A DNA stretch of 38,164 nt, taken from Clostridia bacterium. GTDB lineage: Bacteria; Bacillota; Clostridia; Christensenellales; CAG-138. Below are positions 7,252 through 14,845 of the stretch, in pieces (the first letter of the stretch is position 1; the number at the start of each line of letters is the position of its first letter). The position numbers and the translations under genes were made by a program. Below the pieces are notes generated by a model. It worked only from the letters and a program-made list of their open reading frames with translations. It was not told the origin of the DNA and did not search any database. The stretch is taken from NCBI GenBank assembly GCA_030533005.1, contig JAUNJX010000001.1, forward strand, positions 1 to 38,164. The letters are read 5' to 3'.

Positions 7252-7591
7252 AAAAGCAAACAGAGTGTGAAGAAAGGTAAAAAACGCCTGAATTTAAGCA
7301 AAAACGACGGTTTTCGCCCACGCTTTTCACAGGCGGAAAGGGGGTTAAGAAAGCGCTATGATTCATATCCATAGCGTAAAAAAACCGGTAATAAACGCTT
7401 GATTCAGTTAATATTCCGCTAAGTTTCGGCATAAAAGCACGCAAAAAATTGTATAACCATATACCGCATCTTTGCGCGCGCCGCGCGGGGCATACAAGAT
7501 ATGGTTACGCCATACACGCGGATGCTGTTGCCGCGCGCACAAGGGTGGTATAATAAGCATGATCGAGGATATGGAAAAAGGAGAAATGGCG
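7252..7591. other. Intergenic region upstream of nnrD with inverted repeats
   Basis: No convincing gene. Contents: an inverted repeat CGCTATG/CATAGCG (7354-7376) followed by seven As on the forward strand; a 9-bp inverted repeat TAACCATAT (7454-7462) and ATATGGTTA (7499-7507) enclosing a GC-only tract; and a TATAAT (7549-7554) about 38 bases before the nnrD ATG, with a weak TTGCCG 15 bp upstream of it. Confidence 0.45.
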
Positions 7592-8449
7592 ATGGAGCGA
7601 TATCTTTCCTTTGCGGATATAAAGAAAATGCTGGGCGAGCGTCCGGCGGACAGCCATAAGGGGAAAAACGGGCGGGGTCTGCTGCTTGCAGGCAGCCCGG
7701 GATTTGGGGGCGCCGCGGTCATGGCGTCCGCCGCGGCGCTGCGCGGCGGCGTGGGCACGCTCAAGGTGCTTTGCCCCGAGGCGATCCGTCCGGCCTTTTC
7801 AGTGCTGCCCGAAGCCATGGTGCAGACCTTTCCGGGCGGATGGGACGCGCTTCCGCCCGAACGGCTGCAAAGCATGCTGCGGGATGCGGACTGCGTGGCG
7901 GCAGGGCCGGGCATCGGCAAAAGGGACGGCGTATGGCAGGCCATACGGACGGTGCTGTCACACAAGAAAAAAACCGTGCTGGATGCGGACGCCCTCAATG
8001 TGCTTTCATGCACGGAAAACGCCATGGACGCCTTGCACCCGGACGTGATTCTCACGCCGCATATCGGCGAGATGGCGCGGCTTACGGGCTTGACGAGCAA
8101 GGCGATCGCAGCGGACATGCCCGCGTGCGCCACGCATTATGCAAAAGAATGGGGCTGTACGGTGCTCCTAAAGAGCGCGCAAAGCGTGATCGCGGCGTCC
8201 TCCGGCCAATACAGGATCAACCGCACGGGCAATGCGGGGCTAGCCAAGGGAGGCAGCGGCGATGTGCTTACCGGTATTACGCTGTCTATGCTGGGGCAGG
8301 GCTTGCCGCCCTTTGAAGCAGCCTGCGCGGGGGCGTACCTGTTGGGCGCGTCCGCAGACGAGGCTGTGACGATCCTCAAAGAGCGTATGCTGATGGCAGG
8401 GGATGTGATCGGTATGGTGGAGCAAACGGTAGGACGAACACGCCTTTAG
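7592..8449 (+). CDS. nnrD: ADP/ATP-dependent (S)-NAD(P)H-hydrate dehydratase
   Basis: Repairs the damaged cofactor NAD(P)HX by ATP- or ADP-driven dehydration in the cytoplasm. The 285-residue protein has the ribokinase-like NnrD/YjeF C-terminal fold: KGKNGRGLLLAGS near the N-terminus, DADALN (about 131-136), TPHIGEMARL (155-164) and the nucleotide-binding GNAGLAKGGSGDVLTG (213-228), whose aspartate is the catalytic base. The YjeF_N epimerase domain of bifunctional forms is absent, so this is a stand-alone dehydratase. ATG 7592 is chosen because AAGGAG (7578-7583) is eight bases upstream; an ATG two codons earlier is too close to it. The stop overlaps that of the convergent diguanylate cyclase gene. 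Confidence 0.9.
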   Translation: MERYLSFADIKKMLGERPADSHKGKNGRGLLLAGSPGFGGAAVMASAAALRGGVGTLKVLCPEAIRPAFSVLPEAMVQTFPGGWDALPPERLQSMLRDADCVAAGPGIGKRDGVWQAIRTVLSHKKKTVLDADALNVLSCTENAMDALHPDVILTPHIGEMARLTGLTSKAIAADMPACATHYAKEWGCTVLLKSAQSVIAASSGQYRINRTGNAGLAKGGSGDVLTGITLSMLGQGLPPFEAACAGAYLLGASADEAVTILKERMLMAGDVIGMVEQTVGRTRL

Positions 8450-9597
8450 CGCGCATATTTGTGCCGTGCCTTTTTTGCGGCATACAGCTTTGCATCCGCT
8501 GCGGCGATCAGCTCTTGGATGGCGTCCATTGCTTCCGTACACTGCGCGCAGCCTATGCTCAAGGTCAAGGCATAAGGGGCTTGTGCGGATGTATTGGCGG
8601 CGCGAAGCGTTTCTGCGATGGCTTGCTGCAGGTGCGCCGCGTCCGCTTCATCCTCGCAGCTATAAACGATGGCGAATTCATCGCCGCCGTAACGGGCGAT
8701 AAAGCAGTTGCGCGTGCCGCATGCGCTTTTTAAGGCGCTCGCAACGCGAACGAGCGCGGCGTCGCCCTCCAAATGCCCGTATTCATCATTGATACGCTTG
8801 AAAAAGTCTATGTCCAGCATCAATACATACAGCTTGTGCCTGTCGTCGACGGCGCTCATTTTCGTGGCAAGGTGCTTTTCCAGCTGATTGCGGTTGTTCA
8901 AATGCGTCAAAGGGTCAAGGGAAATCTGCCTTTCCAAGTATGTGATAAACACCATCAAAAGAGACAGCGTGATGCCCGCGCATAAGGTCGGCAGGCCGTA
9001 AAATGCGGTTTGTATGACGCCGCAAATGATCGGGAGGATCGCAAAGGACGCCAACGTATAATAGCCTCGTTTGCGGATGTAGTTTTTTTCGCGCATGGCA
9101 TAATACAGGGCGCGCGCCGCAGCAAGCAGCACATAGCCGTATCCGAGAACGGGCTGGATGAAATAGAACCGCCCGCGATGATATACACAGCTTTCATCGA
9201 TATAGAACAGCCATTGCGTCCGCATGGAGAGAAGCGAGAGTATGCCAAGCGCCACAAGCGGCAGGGTATAGAAAAACAGCCGCCTGCGGTTTTGAAGTAT
9301 GCGCATGCCTAGCCTGTGCTCCGTTAATAAAAACCATGCGTAACTCGTGACGCCGGCCTGTGTTAGATAAAAAGCGCTGAGAAATGCGCTGTACTGCTTG
9401 GAAACTTGCAGCGCATGACCCTCGATGAGCGCCATATAGATGTCGATGGCATAAAGCAAGATAGCGCATACAAGCACCAGTGCAAAAAGACGCTTATCGA
9501 TACTGCGCGTGTTAACGGCCTTATGTAACTTGTAGAGAATCAAGGCAAGTGTGAATATGCAGATCACATTGATCTCTATATATAATTGCGTGATCAT
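8446..9597 (-). CDS. Membrane-bound diguanylate cyclase (GGDEF)
   Basis: Makes cyclic di-GMP from two GTP. The 383-residue protein has about seven hydrophobic segments in residues 1-220, an uncharacterised membrane sensor, then a GGDEF domain from LDPLTHLNNR (227-236), through DIDFFKRINDEYGH, to an intact RYGGDEF (active-site GGDEF at 304-308) and a C-terminal SIGCA strand. The residues just before the active site read TRNCFIAR, so the RxxD inhibitory site is not intact (Phe replaces Asp) and product feedback inhibition is probably lost. ATG 9597 has GAGG five bases upstream. On the reverse strand a TATAAT (9664-9669) lies about 67 bases before the start but lacks a clear -35 box. No EAL or HD-GYP domain is present. 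Confidence 0.9.
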   Translation of the reverse strand: MITQLYIEINVICIFTLALILYKLHKAVNTRSIDKRLFALVLVCAILLYAIDIYMALIEGHALQVSKQYSAFLSAFYLTQAGVTSYAWFLLTEHRLGMRILQNRRRLFFYTLPLVALGILSLLSMRTQWLFYIDESCVYHRGRFYFIQPVLGYGYVLLAAARALYYAMREKNYIRKRGYYTLASFAILPIICGVIQTAFYGLPTLCAGITLSLLMVFITYLERQISLDPLTHLNNRNQLEKHLATKMSAVDDRHKLYVLMLDIDFFKRINDEYGHLEGDAALVRVASALKSACGTRNCFIARYGGDEFAIVYSCEDEADAAHLQQAIAETLRAANTSAQAPYALTLSIGCAQCTEAMDAIQELIAAADAKLYAAKKARHKYAR

Positions 9598-9686
9598 GCT
9601 TGCCTCATTTCCGCCGCGAAACGACAAATAACGGCCGTGACGTCTCCGTCTCGGCTTTTTACCATTATAGCATGCGATAGGAACAG

Positions 9687-9715
9687 AAAAAAGCACGAAT
9701 CAAGGCAAATTCGTG
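9687..9715 (-). terminator. Rho-independent terminator at the end of the feo operon
   Basis: On the reverse strand CACGAAT (9709-9715) pairs with ATTCGTG (9694-9700), eight-base loop, followed by six Ts (9687-9692). It separates the feo operon and its 3' extension from the diguanylate cyclase gene. Confidence 0.75.
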
Positions 9716-9949
9716 TAAGTTATATGTAAAAAGCTCCCTCAACCCACCCTCGCCTGTGACGGTCAGCATCACGGTAGTAACATTGCGCAAGCGCCACGCC
9801 GGTTGTCCGGTCATGGCTACGGTACCGCTGTAACGGTGATGAGCGTTTGTTTGCCGCTGCGTCGCGCTCCGTTCCGCAATCTGATGGGCTCATTCTCAGC
9901 CCTGGAGATGATGCTCGCCCCGCCATGGGCTACAATCCAAAGCGTACGA
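9716..9949. other. Unexplained 234-base segment between the DIP1984 gene and the terminator
   Basis: No supportable protein gene: the short reading frames here lack ribosome sites and show no family resemblance. On the reverse strand the segment would be the 3' part of the feo transcript. It holds several short inverted repeats (for example GCGCTTGCGC and AGCGGTACCGT). It was checked for cyclic-di-GMP and thiamine riboswitch signatures because it precedes a diguanylate cyclase gene, but the conserved cores are missing. Confidence 0.3.
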
Positions 9950-10453
9950 TTATGCGTCCAAAAGGTCTGTTGACCAGTTGAGCATCTGGATCTGCGTGTC
10001 AAGCTGGCGCAACGCCTTGGCGGCTTGATCTGCGGTTTTGCGAAGCGTCTCCACATCCACCGTGCTCATAAGCCTGATCTCCTTTAAGGAGTAACGATCC
10101 GTCTTGCTGCTGGCGTTGGAGAGGAAGGTGCGCAGGATGGAGTTTTTGAGGGAGAGCGCATCCTTGCGCGCCAGCATATCGGTGATGGTCTCCCCGTTAT
10201 AGACGGTGGCGCAGTTGGTGCGGTTGATGCGCTTGATCAGCGCTTCAAGCTCGGCTGTGGCGCTGTCCAGCTCCTGTAAGAGCTTGTAGGGATCCTCGGA
10301 GGGCTTTTCACCCTCCTGCACCTTGGAGTTGAGCGCAAGGCGTTCTGCAAGCTGCGAGATATACTTTTTGACGTCAGCGCGCAGGTTCAAGGCCTCGGCA
10401 AGTTTCATGGAGCCCTTTGCGGCGTTTTCACAATAGGCGACGGTGTCAGTCAT
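9950..10453 (-). CDS. DIP1984-family protein (septicolysin-like), last gene of the feo operon
   Basis: The 167-residue product matches the DIP1984 family: MKLAEALNLRADVKKYISQLAERL, then KVQEGEKPSEDPYKLLQELD, the INRTN motif and the C-terminal Q-x-x-NW region. It is highly helical, probably coiled coil, with no signal peptide. The cellular role of the family is unknown; some members are labelled septicolysin. ATG 10453 is preceded by GGAGG eight bases away and adds 15 residues (MTDTVAYCENAAKGS) before the MKLAEAL point where most relatives begin. The start lies within the last codons of the preceding Cys-rich gene (8-base overlap), so it is translationally coupled to the iron-uptake operon. 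Confidence 0.8.
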   Translation of the reverse strand: MTDTVAYCENAAKGSMKLAEALNLRADVKKYISQLAERLALNSKVQEGEKPSEDPYKLLQELDSATAELEALIKRINRTNCATVYNGETITDMLARKDALSLKNSILRTFLSNASSKTDRYSLKEIRLMSTVDVETLRKTADQAAKALRQLDTQIQMLNWSTDLLDA

Positions 10454-10607
10454 GATGCTTTCCTCCTGTTTTTGTAGGGGTGGCGCAGCCCGTGCAACGG
10501 GCGCAGCAACCACAGCAGCCGGATTTTTGTGCGCGGCGCATGTGGCGAAGCGCGAAGAAGATGGCGATGGCGACGCCGCTTAATAGCAGCACATCCAAAA
10601 CGTTCAT
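10446..10607 (-). CDS. FeoB-associated Cys-rich membrane protein
   Basis: A 53-residue protein with one N-terminal membrane helix (NVLDVLLLSGVAIAIFFAL), a basic stretch (RHMRRAQKSG) and a cysteine cluster, CCGCCARCTGC. This is the layout of the small FeoB-associated Cys-rich proteins (FeoC/P-like) found after feoB in Firmicutes, thought to bind ferrous iron or its metal centre near the FeoB pore. ATG 10607 overlaps the feoB stop as ATGA and has GGAGG nine bases upstream. Its own stop overlaps the start of the DIP1984 gene. Confidence 0.85.
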   Translation of the reverse strand: MNVLDVLLLSGVAIAIFFALRHMRRAQKSGCCGCCARCTGCATPTKTGGKHHD

Positions 10608-12610
10608 AGCAGGATACCTCCGATCTGATAGACGGCGCAGGCGACAAGCCATGCGATGGAACATTGCATGATGACCACGCCCAAGGTAGCCCAGCCGGAT
10701 TTCAGCTCCTTCTTGATGGTGGCGACAGCCGCCACGCAGGGGGTGTACAGCAGTGTAAAGAGAAGGAAGCTAAAAGCGGAAAGCGGCGTAAACAGACCCG
10801 AAAGCGCGGGGCCAAGCTCCGCCATGCCCGTACCCAGCAGCACGGATAAGGTGCTGACCACGGCTTCCTTGGCGGTAAAGCCGGAGATGAGCGACGTGGC
10901 GATGCGCCAGTCCCCAAAGCCAAGGGGTCTGAAAACGGGCGCTATGAAGCGGCCAATGAGCGCTAATAAGCTATCGGTGCTGTCCGCCACCACATTGAGC
11001 CGCGTGTCAAAGGTCTGTAAAAACCAAATGAGGATGGTGGCCACAAAGATGATGGTGAAGGCGCGCTGCAAGAAATCCCGCGCCTTTTCCCACAGCAGCA
11101 GCATTACGCTTTTGACGGAAGGCATGCGGTAGTTGGGCAGCTCCATCACAAAGGGGACGGGCTCGCCCTGAAAGGCGGTGCCCTTGAGGATCAACGCGAC
11201 GATGATAGCAAGCAGTATGCCGACAAGATAGAGGCCGATCATGACCAGCGCCTGAAAGCGCGCGAAGAAAGCCGCGCAAAACACCGCGTAAATGGGTATC
11301 TTGGCGGAACAGCTCATGTAAGGGGTGAGAAGAATGGTCATCCTTCTGTCCCGGTCGGAGGAAAGCGTGCGGGTCGCCATGATGGCGGGCACGGAGCAGC
11401 CAAAGCCTATGAGCATGGGCACAAAGCTGCGGCCAGAAAGGCCGATCTTGCGTAGCAGCTTATCCATGACGAAAGCGACGCGCGCCATGTAGCCCGTATC
11501 CTCCAAGATGGAGAGGAAGAAGAACAGCGTCACGATGATGGGCAAAAAGCTTAGCACGCTGCCCACACCCGCGAAAATACCGTCGATCACAAGGCTGTGC
11601 ACCACGGGATTGATGCCGTATGCCGTAAGCCCGCGATCCACCAGCGTCGTAAGCGCGTCGATACCGAGGGAAAGAAGGTCGGATAAGGCGCTGCCGATGA
11701 CGTTGAAGGTGAGATAGAATACCAGCAAAATTACGCCAAAGAACACGGGCAGCGCCGTATGCTTGCCGGTAAGGATCCTGTCTGCCGCGACGCTGCGCTT
11801 ATGCTCCCTGCTCTCGTGGCATTTGACCACGGAATCCGCGACGACCCCTTCGATGAAGGTGTAACGCATGTCCGCCAAGGCTTCGTTGCGATCAAAACCC
11901 GTTTCGTGCTCCATCTCCACAACGCTGTGCTCGATGAGCTCCTTTTCGTTTTCGTCCAGCTCCAGCCTGTCGGCCATGGAGGGATCGCCCTCGATGAGCT
12001 TGGTGGCGCAAAAGCGGCGGGATATGCCAACGTTGCGGGCGTGATCCTCGATGACGTGGGCGACGGCGTGGATGCAGCGGTGCACGGGGCCGTCGGGGCA
12101 AAAATCCTGCACGGCGGGCATGATGCGCTTCTTTGCCGCGTTCACGATCTGGGAGACCACCTCGGATACGCCTTCGTTTTTGGCGGCGCAGATGGGGATC
12201 ACGGGAACGCCAAGCAACTGGCTCATGAGCTTAACGTTGATGGCGCCGCCGTTGGAGCGCACCTCGTCCATCATATTGAGCGCCACGACCATGGGCAGCT
12301 TCAATTCCAGCAACTGTAGCGTCAGGTACAGGTTTTGCTCTATATTGGTGGCGTCCACGATGTTGATGATGCCGTCCGGCTTGCCATCCAGTATGAAATC
12401 GCGGGAGACGATCTCCTCCTGCGTATAGGGGCGTATGGAATAGATGCCGGGCAGATCGACCACGGAGCAGCCCTTTGCGCTGCGTATCTCGCCGACCTTT
12501 TGCTCCACCGTCACGCCGGGAAAGTTCCCCACATGCTGGTTGCTGCCGGTCATGGCGTTAAAGAGGGTCGTTTTGCCGCAGTTTTGGTTTCCCGCCAATG
12601 CAAAGATCAT
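10604..12610 (-). CDS. feoB: Ferrous iron transporter FeoB
   Basis: A 668-residue inner-membrane Fe(II) transporter with an N-terminal G domain. G1 is GNQNCGKTT (7-15), then GVTVEQK, DLPG (52-55) and NMMD (112-115). The helical spacer domain covers about residues 150-280, and the rest is a polytopic membrane domain with two Gate segments, including MLIGFGCSVPAIMATR with its conserved cysteine and the matching LISGFTAKEAVVSTL. ATG 12610 overlaps the feoA stop as ATGA and has GGAGG seven bases upstream. Length is slightly below that of E. coli FeoB (about 770), as is usual in Firmicutes. Nothing is missing from the G motifs. Confidence 0.96.
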   Translation of the reverse strand: MIFALAGNQNCGKTTLFNAMTGSNQHVGNFPGVTVEQKVGEIRSAKGCSVVDLPGIYSIRPYTQEEIVSRDFILDGKPDGIINIVDATNIEQNLYLTLQLLELKLPMVVALNMMDEVRSNGGAINVKLMSQLLGVPVIPICAAKNEGVSEVVSQIVNAAKKRIMPAVQDFCPDGPVHRCIHAVAHVIEDHARNVGISRRFCATKLIEGDPSMADRLELDENEKELIEHSVVEMEHETGFDRNEALADMRYTFIEGVVADSVVKCHESREHKRSVAADRILTGKHTALPVFFGVILLVFYLTFNVIGSALSDLLSLGIDALTTLVDRGLTAYGINPVVHSLVIDGIFAGVGSVLSFLPIIVTLFFFLSILEDTGYMARVAFVMDKLLRKIGLSGRSFVPMLIGFGCSVPAIMATRTLSSDRDRRMTILLTPYMSCSAKIPIYAVFCAAFFARFQALVMIGLYLVGILLAIIVALILKGTAFQGEPVPFVMELPNYRMPSVKSVMLLLWEKARDFLQRAFTIIFVATILIWFLQTFDTRLNVVADSTDSLLALIGRFIAPVFRPLGFGDWRIATSLISGFTAKEAVVSTLSVLLGTGMAELGPALSGLFTPLSAFSFLLFTLLYTPCVAAVATIKKELKSGWATLGVVIMQCSIAWLVACAVYQIGGILL

Positions 12611-12843
12611 CGCGCCCCCTCCTCTTCCGCGAGCGTGATGCACTTGGCGTCCGCCTTTCGCAGCGTAAGCTCATAGCCGCGCACGCTGATCTCGATAGGG
12701 TCGCCCATAGGCGCCATCTTCTGCATGGTGACGTGCGTTCTGGGGATCAGCCCCATATCCAAAAAGCGAAGCCGCAAAGGGCCTTCGCCGCCTACTGCCT
12801 TAATGGTTGCGGTCTTTCCGATCGCCAACTCGTCCAGTGTCAT
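12607..12843 (-). CDS. feoA: Ferrous iron transport protein FeoA
   Basis: A 78-residue SH3-like cytosolic partner of FeoB. MTLDELAIGKTATIKAV, then LRLRFLDMGLIPRTHV and GDPIEISVRGYELTLRKADA follow the family pattern. ATG 12843 is preferred over the upstream TTG (12861) because it gives the usual length, although the ribosome site (a GGGGG run) is poor. The stop overlaps feoB as ATGA. The region just upstream contains a 7-bp inverted repeat and a TATAGT -10-like element (12881-12886). Confidence 0.93.
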   Translation of the reverse strand: MTLDELAIGKTATIKAVGGEGPLRLRFLDMGLIPRTHVTMQKMAPMGDPIEISVRGYELTLRKADAKCITLAEEEGAR

Positions 12844-12862
12844 CGCAATCCCCCGTCCCAAG

Positions 12863-12889
12863 GTTAGTTTCTTTTAACTAACTATAGTT
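12863..12889 (-). promoter_or_regulatory. Operator-like repeats upstream of feoA
   Basis: A perfect inverted repeat GTTAGTT (12863-12869) and AACTAAC (12876-12882) with a six-base centre, plus a 10-bp palindrome AACTATAGTT (12880-12889) holding the likely -10 (TATAGT). It lies 20-46 bases before the feoA start, where a metal-responsive repressor would act. The arms recall GGTTAG/CTAACC of DtxR-type boxes, but the spacing differs, so the regulator is unassigned. No good -35 is seen. Confidence 0.45.
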
Positions 12890-12982
12890 TTACCACGTTC
12901 GACAGGATTTGTCTACGGGATTTTGTAAGCACACGATCCCGCGTACGATGTTCTGCTGCCGGGATTGATGTTTGCAAAGCAA

Positions 12983-12999
12983 AATGATACACTATCATT
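12983..12999 (+). promoter_or_regulatory. Palindromic operator at the DUF3795 gene promoter
   Basis: A perfect palindrome AATGATA-CAC-TATCATT lies 31 bases before the start of the DUF3795 gene. Its right arm contains TATCAT, a possible -10, with TTTGCA (12971-12976) 16 bp upstream. The AT-rich symmetric layout recalls Fur/PerR-type boxes but does not match their 7-1-7 spacing exactly. Confidence 0.45.
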
Positions 13000-13030
13000 G
13001 ATAAAAATATATGAAACGGAGACGTTGATC

Positions 13031-13414
13031 ATGAACAGAGAACTTGGTATAGCCCGATGCGGGCTTGCGTGCTGCCTGTGCTCGGACGAGATCAAACGCA
13101 TGGGCGCGGAACCGTGTACCGGCTGCGAATCCGGGAAATGTGCGTTTGCGCCGCAATGCAAAAGCTATCATTGCTCGAAAGAAAAGGGATTAAAAGGCTG
13201 TTATGAATGCGATGCGATCTGTGAGGAGGGCGTGCTGGGCAAGGCCAAGGTAAAAGGCTTCATTGCCTTTATCCAAAGATACGGGCTGGAAGCATTCATG
13301 GATCGGCTGGAGGAAAATGAAAAGAAAGGCGTTGTCTATCATAGGGCGGGGGTCGTGGGCGATTATGACGACTGCCAAAACGCACAGGAAGTCATCGCCA
13401 TGCTGAAGGGATAA
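13031..13414 (+). CDS. DUF3795 cysteine-rich protein
   Basis: A 127-residue cytosolic protein with the cysteine pattern of the DUF3795 family: CGLACCLCSDEIK at residues 10-22, CTGCESGKC, then C, YHCSKEKGLKGCYECDAIC. The 12 or so cysteines in the first 70 residues suggest zinc or iron-sulfur binding; the C-terminal half is a helical region without cysteines except one near the end. The family's function is not established. ATG 13031 has GGAG nine bases upstream. It is divergent from feoAB across a 190-base region with two palindromes, which may mean metal-linked regulation, but that is inference. Confidence 0.8.
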   Translation: MNRELGIARCGLACCLCSDEIKRMGAEPCTGCESGKCAFAPQCKSYHCSKEKGLKGCYECDAICEEGVLGKAKVKGFIAFIQRYGLEAFMDRLEENEKKGVVYHRAGVVGDYDDCQNAQEVIAMLKG

Positions 13415-13428
13415 ATGTATGTAACGTC

Positions 13429-13465
13429 GTAAGCGCGGCCGTATGTGCCGCGCTTACGCATTTTT
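13429..13465 (+). terminator. Terminator between the DUF3795 and MATE genes
   Basis: Inverted repeat GTAAGCGCGGC (13429-13439) and GCCGCGCTTAC (13447-13457), followed by GCATTTTT on the forward strand. It separates two convergent genes, and the T-run reaches the last codon of the MATE gene. Confidence 0.85.
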
Positions 13466-14804
13466 ACCGCAACCGATTCCGCTTCCATCTTCCGCCTATA
13501 TAATACATCCATGCGATCAAAAAACCGGCGCTATAACCAAAGTAAAGATTCCACCACAATATCCTGTAATCGAAGAAGGGCAGCGGGGAGAGCGCATAGA
13601 CGCTCGCCGCGCGCACGCCCAGCGCGCCGATGGCCGTGACCATAGCCGCAAGGCCGTGGCCGGAGCCCTGAAACAGACCCAGTAGGGGAAAATAGCATGC
13701 AAAGAGCACGGAGCCTATCGCTGCGGTGCGAATATGCTGCCCGCAGTACCATGTCGCAAGCTCGCCCAATCCGAAAAGACCCGCGACAGGATACGCGAAT
13801 AGGTATACGACGCCGGATGCGGCGAGCGTTGCGAACGCCGAAAGCCAAAGCGCCTGCTGCATGCCGGATTTTGTGCGCTGCAAATCGCCTGCACCCATAT
13901 TCTGCGCAGAGAAGGTCGCCATGGTGATTTGCAGGGCGCTCGCGGGCACATGCAGATACGTTTCCAACCTTTGTCCTACAGCAAAAGAAGCCGTCATGGC
14001 CTTGCCGAAGCTATTGACCACGCGCTGGATGGATAGGAAGCTAAGCGACATAACGACCTGCTGCAGCGCCATGGGCGCGCCCGTGCGCAGGATCTTTATG
14101 GCGAGCGTTGTCTCAAATTTCCAATCCTTTCGGCGAAAACAGAAATTGGGATAACGGCGGAACATATACAAAAACGCCGCGATGCAAGAGCCTGCCTGTG
14201 CGATGCCCGTCGCTGCGGCCGCGCCCGCCGCGCCCCAGCCGAAGCCCGCCACAAAGAGAAGATCCAGTATAACGTTGCCTATGGAGGCGATCAGCAGAAA
14301 ATACAGCGATGCCTTGCTGTCGCCCACGGAGCGGAGGATCGCTGCGATAATGTTATAGCCGAACTGGAAAACGAGCCCCAGGCAGTAGACGCGGAAATAC
14401 ACGACGGCAGCGCCTATAAGAGAATCCGGCACAGCCAACAGATGCGTAAATACCGGCGCGCACAAAGCGATACCCAGGATGGTGGACACAACGCCCATGC
14501 CGAGCAGAAGCAGAATGGCCGTGGACGCATTGCTGCGCTGTGCGTCCGTTTCCTTTGCGCCGAAAAGCTGTGCGCCTATTACGCCCGCACCCGCCGAAAA
14601 GCCGTTGGCCAACGCGAGGAACAGCAGTGTAAGGCTGTTCGTCGTGCCCACGGATGCAAGCGTTGCTTCGCCCGCGAAGTTGCCCACGATGACGGTATCG
14701 ACGATGTTGTAAAGCTGCTGCAGCAGAATCCCCGCGCCTACGGGTACGGCAAACCGAAGGATCAGCTTCCATGGCGTGCCGCTGGTCATAGCTTTTTCAT
14801 GCAT
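13464..14804 (-). CDS. MATE family efflux transporter
   Basis: A 446-residue inner-membrane protein with about twelve hydrophobic segments in two similar halves. The N-terminal VGAGILLQQLYNIVDTVIVGNFAG and LANGFSAGAGVIGAQLFGAKE segments are typical of the MATE cation/drug antiporters (NorM/DinF-like). Such proteins expel organic cations or small metabolites using sodium or proton gradients. ATG 14804 is preceded by AGGA about 11 bases away. It is the last gene of the ribokinase-led operon, 41 bases after the metallo-beta-lactamase-fold gene. Its place there suggests that the cargo may be a product or toxic side-product of that pathway. Substrate unknown. Confidence 0.9.
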   Translation of the reverse strand: MHEKAMTSGTPWKLILRFAVPVGAGILLQQLYNIVDTVIVGNFAGEATLASVGTTNSLTLLFLALANGFSAGAGVIGAQLFGAKETDAQRSNASTAILLLLGMGVVSTILGIALCAPVFTHLLAVPDSLIGAAVVYFRVYCLGLVFQFGYNIIAAILRSVGDSKASLYFLLIASIGNVILDLLFVAGFGWGAAGAAAATGIAQAGSCIAAFLYMFRRYPNFCFRRKDWKFETTLAIKILRTGAPMALQQVVMSLSFLSIQRVVNSFGKAMTASFAVGQRLETYLHVPASALQITMATFSAQNMGAGDLQRTKSGMQQALWLSAFATLAASGVVYLFAYPVAGLFGLGELATWYCGQHIRTAAIGSVLFACYFPLLGLFQGSGHGLAAMVTAIGALGVRAASVYALSPLPFFDYRILWWNLYFGYSAGFLIAWMYYIGGRWKRNRLR

Positions 14805-14845
14805 TATTGTAGTTGTCCTGTTTTCATTTTATTGGTTCTGTATTC

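Noticed and set aside
9720..9926. Reverse 68-codon frame after the DIP1984 gene
   Set aside because: No ribosome site, arginine-rich, no family resemblance.
9598..9949. Possible cyclic di-GMP or thiamine riboswitch ahead of the diguanylate cyclase gene
   Set aside because: A GGCTGAGA stretch on the reverse strand raised the idea, but the other conserved elements of either riboswitch class are missing, and a terminator separates most of the region from the gene.
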